From: Dicyema japonicum
Taxonomy: Eukaryota > Dicyemida > Rhombozoa > Dicyemidae
Assembly: GCA_011109175.1 (NCBI GenBank)
Contig: RDEW01000081.1
Coordinates: 31,430-95,429 of the forward strand
Length of the DNA: 64,000 nucleotides
Direction of reading: 5' to 3'
A program made the position numbers and the translations under genes. The notes below the pieces were generated by a model. It was not told the DNA's origin and did no database searches. It saw only the letters and a program-made list of their open reading frames with translations. Shown here one piece after another: positions 56,276 through 64,000 of this stretch; within the stretch, counting starts at the first letter, position 1; each line of letters opens with the position of its first letter.

Positions 56276-57039
56276 GGGTTCTGGATTGGTCGCCGTTATG
56301 GGCATTCCATTAGCAGGTGTAAATTCTTAAACTTTGCATGGCGTCTTGTTTTTTTCTGTGAAGGATTTGATATTTGCAGTTTCCAGAAGGCGAAAAGAGT
56401 TGCTCTTCTGCTTTGTTATCACTAAAATTTAAGGGTAAAACAAATTTTAATGTGAAAATAAACCATTTTTTGATTTTCTCATTTTCAGACGTCCTCTGGA
56501 AACATTTACTTTTTCCGCGTGCTGGATAATTTCAATTGGATTAAGAAATATCGAGTAGGGGGTAATAGAACATGGGATTTTCCGTATAATGATGAATGCA
56601 GGCATTATCCAAGATGTTGGTTTTCAATTCCCTTTTCATAACAAAGAATTTCTTAAGGATTCCATAAAAATTGGTCATTGATGTAATTTCTGGTTCTGTT
56701 GGCCCCTACATAAATATAGTTCTTCCTCGATTTGGTATTAAGGATATTGAAAATACGACCTCATTATAAGTTTTAAGATGTTCTTTCATCCAAAAATAAT
56801 GTTAATGAGTAGAAAGTAACGCTATTTATGGGAAAGTGAAGCGAATGGCCGGGAATCCTAAAGAAAGGATTTATAAACATTTCGTCAGTCATGTATTTTT
56901 TAAATTGATGTTCATTAATTTCTCCGTATTATTGTTAACTTTCTTGTTGATTTGAAGTTGTCAAGTAAATAGTCATTACATGTCGACTAAGTAAATTATT
57001 CTTCTGATATTTTATCTTTGATATTTAATGTCGACCGAC

Positions 57040-57172
57040 GGCGACCTTACCAATCGTCCTTGATAAAGACATTAAAGAAATCGAGAGACGCCTCAAGGAT
57101 GGGGAATACCTCAACAGGTTGCGGGACATGGCAAAGAGTCGTCAGAGATGTAAGAAGTATCCAGTAGTTTGA
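57040..57172 (+). pseudogene. RTE-like LINE, C-terminal fragment
   Basis: Plus-strand translation ATLPIVLDKDIKEIERRL followed by RLRDMAKSRQRCKK matches TTLPIVLQKDLVSIKKNL and MRALARNRGAWKR of the LINE at 23675-24106. Frame open to a TGA at about 57172. The flanks 56280-57030 and 57180-58225 show no recognised features. Confidence 0.6.
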
Positions 57173-58231
57173 TTTTTCGTTTACAAATTCTATGCTACGT
57201 CGTATGACATAGCGTACGTGCATTTAATAATTTCCATAAAGCGTTAATATTGTGGATTCCATCAATATTAAGCTGGAATTTCTGTATTTACATATCATTG
57301 AATCAGAAAAACGATCCTTCCCCAAATGAGACTGAAAACTATTGATAAAATTGTTTTATTAAGAAATTCTCCACTCATCGTCATTAAATACGTTTCCCAT
57401 AAAATTTGAATATACGTTTGATTTGATTGAAAAATCTCAGAATAATGATAATTTTTGTTTAATGACTAAACATAATGCTCTCTTTGTTTAATCCAATTCT
57501 TTAAACTTTATAACCCATCCTTGCCTATAATTCGGATTTCTTGATTTTCAATTTTTTACAATCTTTGAAAAATTAATTCATCATAAAACATAACTGTCCG
57601 AAAACTTTTATATAAACAATTCGTCAGATGTTTGCTGTTTCGATAATTTTGAGAAAAATGCATTGGAGATTCACATGGTTGCAAATTATAAAAATGGCAG
57701 ATTCGAGAAGATTTAAAATATTAAATAATTAAAATGTTGAAGAATGTGATTTTTTACATTGGTTACCTCTTGAGAACATCTCAGTTCGATTAGAAAGTAT
57801 ACTATGGTTGACTCCAGATAACAATCTTATGAAAATTATGGGGCTAAATGTAACAATTGTAGTTCTATCAGGAAAACTGGTGATTAAATGTCAAAATATA
57901 CGGATGAATACTGAATACCAACTATCATGAATTTACATCCTTTACGGAGATCAGACAGTCTTATTATTTTCACTTTCCAAAGTAACTTTATTTCTCCAGT
58001 CGAGATATTGTATTTTTAAATATGTATTGGCGATTATTGTGATTTAAATTGATGATGTAATTTCGATTCTTACATCGATAATTTAAAATCAGAATGAGCT
58101 GAATATGTCTTTTAATCATTATGGATTACTCTGGAATTAACATAATTCCTTTCAGAGTTCTGATGAATCACATAGTTATGTGAAATGATAACATAGAATG
58201 AAAACGTCATTCAATTCAGTGTAATAAGTCC

Positions 58232-58405
58232 GGACTAAAATCCTGAAGTCCGGTTAGAATATCTCAGCTGTCTATTTGTGTGAGGTTCCACGTATCTAGG
58301 ATGTTTTGGAGTTGACGAGTGATGCCGTAGGCATTCTTTCATAACCGCGGAATTGTGTTGTCTTCTGGGACTCGCACAAGAACAAAAAGAAGAACAATAA
58401 TTCAT
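58232..58405 (+). mobile_element. tRNA-derived SINE, diverged partial copy
   Basis: Shares with the SINE at 62921-63223 the ordered blocks GGTTCCACG, GACGAGTGA, CGGAATT, TTGTCT, GGGAC and ACAAGAACAAAAAGAAGAA. The B box is degraded (CCGGTTAGAAT) and the RTE-like tail is missing. Confidence 0.65.
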
Positions 58406-58904
58406 GAACAAATTCAATCAATTCCTTAAATTAATTAACTAACATTTCTGTTCTTATTAAATAAGCGTTTTCCTTAGGTGAGGTTTAAGTAATAGATTGA
58501 TTCTTCTAGGAAGATTCCATGGGATATATAATTATTGAACGACTCAAAAAGAGGGACTCAATTATCATGAACTTTGAGAAAACGTGGAATTTTGCATTAA
58601 AGTTTGCTTACAAAAGAAATTATCATAAGCCCATTATATATGGTTGGATGGAAAAATCAAAATAATATTATTCGAAAAACGCAAAAAAATATTTGGAACT
58701 TATCTTCACATATAACCCTTTAATTGTGCAATTTCTTGGGCAGACATAATGGGTGTAAGTCCGTTGATAAGAACTAGCATTTTGAATTACTTTTTTTAAC
58801 TTAATAACAGTGTCCTTTACAGTGTTTCCTTTAATAAAATGTTCCGTGTGGATCCTATTTATATTGAAATATTATTTATAACTTATAAATAATTAATTTT
58901 ATTT

Positions 58905-58995
58905 AGAAAAGAAAAAAACAAAATATAGCGGCTGCCCTGACTGTGTGGCAATTCTTTCTCAGGATGGCAAGCGAAATTCGCTCAAATATTTTCTA
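58905..58995 (-). mobile_element. CCHC/PD-(D/E)XK non-LTR family, extreme 3' end
   Basis: The minus strand reads FERISLAILRKNCHTVRAAA, matching FEGISLAILRRNSHAVKAAA at 62690-62770. It lies back to back with a plus-strand fragment of the same family at 59069. Confidence 0.7.
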
Positions 58996-59068
58996 TGATA
59001 TTGTGTTGGTGAATTAAACATATTCAGTATACACAAGTTCGTCCATGATTAAATAAATATTATGAAAT

Positions 59069-59460
59069 TTGGACACAAATTTGTCTATTATTTCGCAAAC
59101 GAACAGACGAGATGACAACCTGGTTAGGAACGCTTCGTGTGTTGATCCGTGCTCTCAGCAAAATTTGACTGCTTCAGTCTCTGACCGAGGTAATGTTCCT
59201 AAGCAAATCGAAAATCAAAAGATAATGAAGTATAAAAGTATTTCGGGGTACCACATGTTTGTCCCATTTGCTATTAAGACGTCAGGAATTCTTTGCCCAC
59301 AAAAGAACGATCTACTCAGTCAGATCAGCTCAATGGTCCAAAGGGTCACCAAGGATACAGTGAGACTTGATGGCTTCAAAAACGTATCTCGATAGCTATT
59401 GTCAGAAGAAACAACCTGGCGATTCAAGCACCCTAGATTAAGTGTTTTTTAACTGTTTGT
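59069..59460 (+). pseudogene. CCHC/PD-(D/E)XK non-LTR family, C-terminal domain
   Basis: The 108-codon frame reads RRDDNLVRNASCVDPCSQQN, a degraded RRPD...LVWDxTCVD motif, then VPKQIENQKIMKYKSISGYH and FVPFAIKTSGILCP. It continues after a stop as RISIAIVRRNNLAIQAP. This is the best preserved version of the distal part of the family. The PD-(D/E)XK core is shortened here (RRDDNLV replaces about 20 residues). Confidence 0.65.
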
Positions 59461-59499
59461 ACGCAAAACAATAAATTTATTACGTCTAAGAGGCTTTTG

Positions 59500-59950
59500 G
59501 AAACAAAACCTCCGATAACACCAATTGTGGCAAAATACCTACGTGGCAGATATATAGCCGACCTGATCGATTTGCGACGTTATTCTGACAAAAACTTGGG
59601 TATTTATTCTCATTAATTTTCTGTAGCTTTTGACAGTGGTTGATTGTTTAAGGAAATTTAGTATGGTCGAAATTCTCTACTCCAAAAATTCAAAGGAAGT
59701 AGTTGAAATTACACACAGATAACGGAAAAGAAGTTAAAAATAAATTGATGACCGACATGATAATGGAGCTTCGTGTCAAATATGTATATGGTAAACCACG
59801 TGCTCAATTGATACGAGGTCAAGTAGAGAGGTAAAAAAAGAAATTATAAATTTAGATTTAACCATCGATAACGAAAATGGATTTCCTTTACATCCGCTTC
59901 CAGTGGAGAGATTGGGAGTCATGTTCTTCATTTAAAAAAATTGTTTTGAT
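59500..59950 (+). pseudogene. Retroviral-type integrase fragment (KRBA2/Ginger-like)
   Basis: With frameshifts the plus strand reads ADLIDLRRYSDKN, TVVDCLRKFSMVEIL, THTDNGKEVKNKL-like sequence and YGKPRAQLIRGQVER, the same motif series as the integrase at 48691-49706 (ADCIDLRRYASDN, TVIDCFFKYAWAF, HTDNGKEF, HGRPRNPNSQCQV). The GQVER Glu is retained here. Decayed second copy of the family. Confidence 0.65.
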
Positions 59951-60014
59951 TGCAACAATTCGATACACGAGACAACGATAAAGTTAGCTATCGGTTAACT
60001 GGTAAAAGATCCAA

Positions 60015-60090
60015 GCCAAATCATCGTAAATGCGTGGAACCTTCAGCCGGAATGTAGAATTCATAGCAGCGAGATTTGAATTAGAAGCCG
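60015..60090 (-). mobile_element. SINE fragment
   Basis: Contains TGCGTGGAACCTTC, CATAGCAGCGAGA and TTTGAATT in the order of the SINE at 63110-63155 (GTGGAACCTTCCACC, AACAGCAGCGAGAATCGAA). Old and short. Confidence 0.55.
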
Positions 60091-60529
60091 TTCGACAAAA
60101 TGGAACGGTGTGGATCTACTTCTCCAACTCTCTTCGGAAGCGGAAGCCTGTATTGAAGTATTGAAAGATCAATTTGGTCGGCACAAGCAGATGTTCTCCC
60201 TTTGGTTCCTTCCTTGAATAATTAGTTATGACTGTTTGTGGTGAGTTACCATTGTAAGCCTGGGGTTAATAATAATCATGTTTGTCAGTTCCAAGATATT
60301 GCAAATTTTGCAGATAATCAGAACCCTTTTTTTTCATTCAGAATCCTTAAATTGGCATAACCAAATCGAACGTTTACGGATCTACAAATCAATAACCAGG
60401 TTCACCTTGTAACTGTCAACTTCTCAAAACGACTCAAAAAGATTCCAGAGATTTAAAGGGTCTTCTTAATGGGAAGCGAGGAGTCGTACAATTTTATTCG
60501 TGATGTTGCCTGTATTTCTTTATTTATTT

Positions 60530-60690
60530 AACACCCAAGACCACGGTAAAACTAAACTAACTATCACGTGATCCCGATGCGTTCCACCAAAATCCTCATT
60601 CTTTCCCGGTGCTTCTCCCTCGTGCCCACACAATAATCAATTAATGTCATACATAAGCAAAACACACTAAAAAACAACTAATTATATATG
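60530..60690. repeat. Dispersed repeat, partner of 20145-20330
   Basis: Same ordered blocks as 20145-20330. Followed at 60755 by GTGCGTTATGTGGTTCACCA, resembling the start of family B elements, so it may mark another very short family B fragment. Confidence 0.5.
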
Positions 60691-60699
60691 TTATATTTT

Positions 60700-61690
60700 A
60701 TTCAAATTTTTAATTCATTGAGAAATTATAAATAAATTTAAAACAATTGTTAACGTGCGTTATGTGGTTCACCATATTGGTCGCGCCAGAAATAATCCTA
60801 AATTATATCCATGGCCTTCTACAAGTTAGTGAGTCTGGGTTATTTAACTAACTAAATTATATTCATAAAGGACCATTATTCAACAACTATCAAGAGGAGT
60901 TCCCCTGGACGGAACTTTCAATTCTTTCTCTTTTACCCAGTGATCCTGCAAGTAATGATAATATTTTCTTGAGGTTTTTTGTGCATGCTACAGACATCCG
61001 GACCGCGTTCAGGACGAAATACCAGGAGATCCCAAGTCCGAATCTCACTAATGTCCATTCAATATAAGGATCCGCGCATCTACGATGCTTCAGATTTGAC
61101 GAGGTTAATGGAAACGATTCTATGGATGGATATTTTAATTGTTTTGTAATCTGTGGATTCCGTGGAAGACCGACGACTACCGTAGCATAATTCTGAATAA
61201 GAACCTCTAAAAATTAATCTGAGGACGATTGACGACCTAGATACACTTGGACATATTCGAGTAATGAATGAGATTAATACAACTGCTAACAAACGATTGC
61301 GGCACATGAGAAAATTTTAATTAATTATTCTAACGTGTTATTAATTGTAATTATAATAATTTGACACGTTTCTTCTGCAATGAAATGAGTGCTTCCCATG
61401 GGCTTCCTGTTGAAACAAACACAATCGAGAGTGTCGAAGCCAGGATGTTTGTCTGTGGCTGAATAAATTAAAGGGAGAAGAATTAACTGGAAAGTAATTA
61501 ACGACTTGGATAAAGTACACGTTTCATTCCTCACTTCACGAGTTCCTGTACTAATTAAAATATCTATTTATAGTTAGTCAAGTGGTCTACAAGGAAAAAT
61601 TATTTATGAATATATTTTACCGCCAAAAGGTAGTTAGCCGCTAAAATTGATTTACGATGTCCACGCCGAATATATAAGCAATTCCTGTCT
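60700..61690. other. Non-coding DNA with possible RTE debris
   Basis: A plus-strand string GFRGRPTTTV near 61170 resembles the GRYRGRPRTTLP motif of the RTE C-terminus, but I could not extend it. Otherwise no gene recognised. Confidence 0.35.
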
Positions 61691-61702
61691 ACTCCGATCA
61701 AA

Positions 61703-62109
61703 ATGTGTCGCGGGAAGGATAACATAACAAAGAACAATAAAGATTTTGACATTAATTATATACCTAGGGAAGACGATATTATTAGCTGAGTGATTCTGAC
61801 GATGGGGTCCCCCACCCTGACATAGATGTTTCAGAAATGTCGCATATTCTCGAACATAGAGATTTGATTATGAGATGGAATGACGATGGGGAAAACTATG
61901 AGGTGGAGCCGAAACTACTTAATGATATCTCTGATGGCATAGTACTAGCTGTGGAGACAGAATCAGAGATTCCCGGAGACTCCAGCGTATTGAAAGTATC
62001 CTGTGATGGAAGCGAGTTGATCGAAGAGTCTAATGATTCGACAGACAAGTCTAAACCAGAAAAGGATTCTGATTCTAATTTATGTCACAGTCCTATCAAA
62101 AAGGATTAA
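61703..62109 (+). CDS. Acidic orphan ORF, frameshifted
   Basis: An ATG at 61703 opens MCRGKDNITKNNKDFDINYI up to a stop at about 61788. In the next frame, SDSDDGVPHPDIDVSEMSHI continues as a 90-codon frame (61837-62109) rich in Glu, Asp and Ser, ending SPIKKD. Acidic, low-complexity N-termini of this kind occur in piggyBac-type transposases and transcriptional regulators, but no diagnostic motif is present. It adjoins retroelement debris. No recognised function. Confidence 0.3.
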
Positions 62110-62134
62110 TTAATTTTTTTTTAAATTTGTTGTC

Positions 62135-62785
62135 GTTGTTTTGTTGTCGGGGGCTTCTTCGAGAGCGGTGCCAGTCTCAACGGCATTCCCAATGGAGTTC
62201 TGGAACATTCCTGGATGATGAATGCGTCCATATTGGGATCTCATTGCGACTGGGATTAAAAGTCTGTGTTCCACATCCGTGCCGATACGGAGACCAGATC
62301 GACTATTTGGCCTACATCCTCTCTCCTGTAGGATGAGTGCAGGCAGAATTCCCAGACACATGGCCTTGAAAGAAGTCGTTAAGCGGACACTCTTCTATGC
62401 TCGAACCTGTCGGTCTTTGCAGGCGGGACGGGAAAGACCAGATGGGATGACAATCTTCCCTTTTGAAGCCGGGAAGCCTCTTGTCTTGAGACATTACTTG
62501 CATCGACACATTTGCCTCTTGCAACCTACTCCAGAGTGCCTCTGGAGTTAAACGGGAAAGTACGCGGTCCTACTCAAGGATTTTTTGTATGTTGCACTTG
62601 CCGTTGAACGTCTGGTTCCCTTGCGCCCGCGACGTTGGAATTCTTGAGTCGTTCAGAGAATCGGATCGCTACACGAACAGGAGACCCTCGTGAGCGCTGC
62701 TGGTTATTTGAGGGAATCTCGCTGGCTATCCTAAGAAGGAATAGCCACGCAGTCAAGGCAGCCGCTATATAATTGTTTATTCTTT
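62135..62785 (+). pseudogene. CCHC/PD-(D/E)XK non-LTR family, C-terminal region
   Basis: Plus strand, several frames: FLDDECVHIGISLRLGLKVC, GLHPLSCRMSAGRIPRHMAL, GRERPDGMTIFPFEAGKPLV, then LAVERLVPLRPRRWN and FEGISLAILRRNSHAVKAAA. The finger Cys-His motif and the RPDG box correspond to CKCGC...LHLLSC and RRPDGMTSFP in the 34.6-kb copy. No ends identified. Confidence 0.72.
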
Positions 62786-62907
62786 TCTAAAAACAATTAA
62801 ATAATTAAATAATTAATAATTTTATTAAATGAATTAAAATTAAAAGTATTTTTGTTTTTTTTGATGTGGTACATAAATTTAAGAAATATTAAAATTATTC
62901 TAAAGAC

Positions 62908-62920
62908 TAAGTGTTTTAGT
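62908..62920. repeat. SINE target-site duplication (left)
   Basis: TAAGTGTTTTAGT, repeated perfectly at 63224-63236. Confidence 0.85.
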
Positions 62921-63145
62921 AATAATAATAGCCTTTCACGAGAGCCATAATATTTATAGCTCCGCATAAGCAGGACACACACTTTTTAACCAAGGAATGA
63001 TCTTCACTTCTTTTTTCTTTTTCTTGTGTGTGGGTCCTTTCTAGACAATCCAGTTCCGCAGTGAGTATCCACTGATGACGGTCACTCGTCAAACCCTTCT
63101 GGCATCGTAGATGCGTGGAACCTTCCACCAGGTAAACAGCAGCGA

Positions 63146-63155
63146 GAATCGAACC
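63146..63155 (-). promoter_or_regulatory. Pol III B box of the SINE
   Basis: GGTTCGATTC matches the consensus GGTTCGANTC; the next base departs from it. Confidence 0.8.
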
Positions 63156-63187
63156 CATAACATAAGTCACTTTAGCCTAACAACTAA

Positions 63188-63198
63188 CCACTACGCCA
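63188..63198 (-). promoter_or_regulatory. Pol III A box of the SINE
   Basis: TGGCGTAGTGG fits TRGYNNARNNG at every position and lies about 32 bases upstream of the B box, a normal internal-promoter spacing. Confidence 0.82.
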
Positions 63199-63223
63199 CC
63201 TGGATTAATAATAATATTATTAT

Positions 63224-63236
63224 TAAGTGTTTTAGT
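63224..63236. repeat. SINE target-site duplication (right)
   Basis: Second copy of TAAGTGTTTTAGT, abutting the tRNA-like 5' end. Confidence 0.85.
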
Positions 63237-64000
63237 GGCAAATCCAAAGACATTCTGGCTTTAGTGGTAAAAATAAGAGGTGATGAATTTGTCGGTCTAT
63301 CTTCATGTAGAAAGTAAAAAATGAATTCAGTATAAATTTGAGTACTTTAAATGAAGACTACAAACGGATTTTAAATGTAATTGATATTTACTGTAAATAT
63401 GCCAAATGACTTTAAAGTGGGAGATAAAATCAAACAGCTTCAATGTTCGATTCATGGATCCATTTCCTTTGTGGATATGCCACCTTTAGTTAACTAGAAG
63501 GAAACGTCAGAATGATCAAACCCAACATAAATATTAACCTGCTGTCTGGTAGCTTTACCAATCTTAGCAACGAAGAGGACTCAACCATCCAGATTTGATT
63601 ATTTGCTAAACTTCACAATAGAACCAAGTTCACGTAAAGAGGTTAACCAACACGAAGGTTATCAAACAAACGTCATTTGTTGTTTTTATCATCCAGATTT
63701 AAATAAAAGGAATTTTTTGTTGCGCGCGGCGTTATTGATCTAAAGCGAGAGGTCTCTACTCGACGCTCGTCTGTGAGTGGATAATATATTCTATACGTTC
63801 CTTATACATGAATACGAGCTTTCAGAATTTCTAGCATGCCTCCAGAAGGCAGTTGTGTCTAATTACTGTTGAATGCGTTCGAGATCTCGATTGACAGCAG
63901 CCGTTCCCTGAGTGGTTTCATTAAATAAACTCATATGCGACGGCAACTTTATTCAAGAAACTCACGGACCTGAACATTATTCAAAGAAACTCGAATATTA
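63237..64000. other. No gene recognised
   Basis: Open frames are short and featureless. No repeat shared with the rest of the window was noticed. Confidence 0.45.

Larger units (their letters stand above)
62921..63223 (-). mobile_element. tRNA-derived SINE with RTE-LINE 3' tail, complete
   Basis: On the minus strand it begins with a tRNA-like head (CCAGGTGGCGTAGTGGTTAG) containing Pol III A and B boxes, with acceptor-like arms CCAGGT and ACCTGG. It runs through a body of unknown origin and ends with GCTATAAATATTATGGCTCT plus CGTGAAAG and TTATTATTA, the 3' tail of the RTE-like LINE at 23640. Perfect 13-bp target-site duplications define both ends, so this is an integrated unit, about 303 bp. 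SINEs encode no protein; retrotransposition in trans by the matching LINE is the established model for tail-sharing pairs. Confidence 0.88.

Noticed and set aside
63110-63203. Candidate tRNA gene on the minus strand
   Set aside because: The A and B boxes are good, but the cloverleaf is degenerate and the sequence is part of a SINE with its own target-site duplications.
1-64000. CRISPR arrays, operons or prokaryotic systems
   Set aside because: No regularly spaced repeats, no ribosome-binding-site-led gene strings. All identifiable genes and elements are eukaryotic.

Overview
The window looks like nuclear DNA of a small metazoan. It is AT-rich, has no bacterial gene organisation, and consists mostly of decayed transposable elements around two recognisable host genes. 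The best organismal clue is intron size. An alpha-actinin gene and a PRC1/Ase1/MAP65-family gene can both be reconstructed only by removing introns of about 22-26 nt, and after splicing they match the family architecture residue for residue. Introns this short in an animal point to a dicyemid mesozoan, a cephalopod kidney parasite. This is inference: no rRNA or mitochondrial marker is present to confirm it.

Layout. 1-4.7 kb: a minus-strand Jockey/I-like non-LTR retrotransposon (family A) split by a hAT element with 8-bp target-site duplications. 4.7-8.2 kb: AT-rich DNA with a decayed reverse-transcriptase remnant. 8.2-10.5 kb: 11-exon alpha-actinin gene (minus). 10.7-11.4 kb: Tc1/mariner remnant. 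12.4-12.7 kb: tandem repeat with tRNA-promoter-like B boxes. 12.9-18.9 kb: several nested non-LTR fragments. 20.6-22.1 kb: PRC1-like gene (minus). 23.6-26.5 kb: a nearly full-length but broken RTE-like LINE (minus). 26.6-37.06 kb: a second, rearranged copy of the 1.6-11.85 kb block, including a damaged second alpha-actinin copy and a later retroelement insertion flanked by direct repeats of about 100 bp. 37.06-37.94 kb: assembly gap. 38-64 kb: transposon graveyard with family B non-LTR fragments, RTE 3' ends, a gag/EEP remnant, a retroviral-type integrase ORF interrupted by a 2.3-kb MULE, fragments of a non-LTR family with a CCHC plus PD-(D/E)XK C-terminus, and a tRNA-derived SINE.

How the parts interact. 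Mobile elements supply most of the structure. The SINE at 62.9-63.2 kb ends in the same 3' tail as the RTE LINE, so the LINE probably mobilised it. The roughly 10-kb duplication doubled the alpha-actinin gene, but both copies carry reading-frame lesions, at different bases of the same exon-1 end. The alpha-actinin reading frame stops where the EF-hand domain normally begins.

All alignments were made by eye against remembered family motifs, without database searches. Boundaries of decayed elements are approximate unless target-site duplications fix them.
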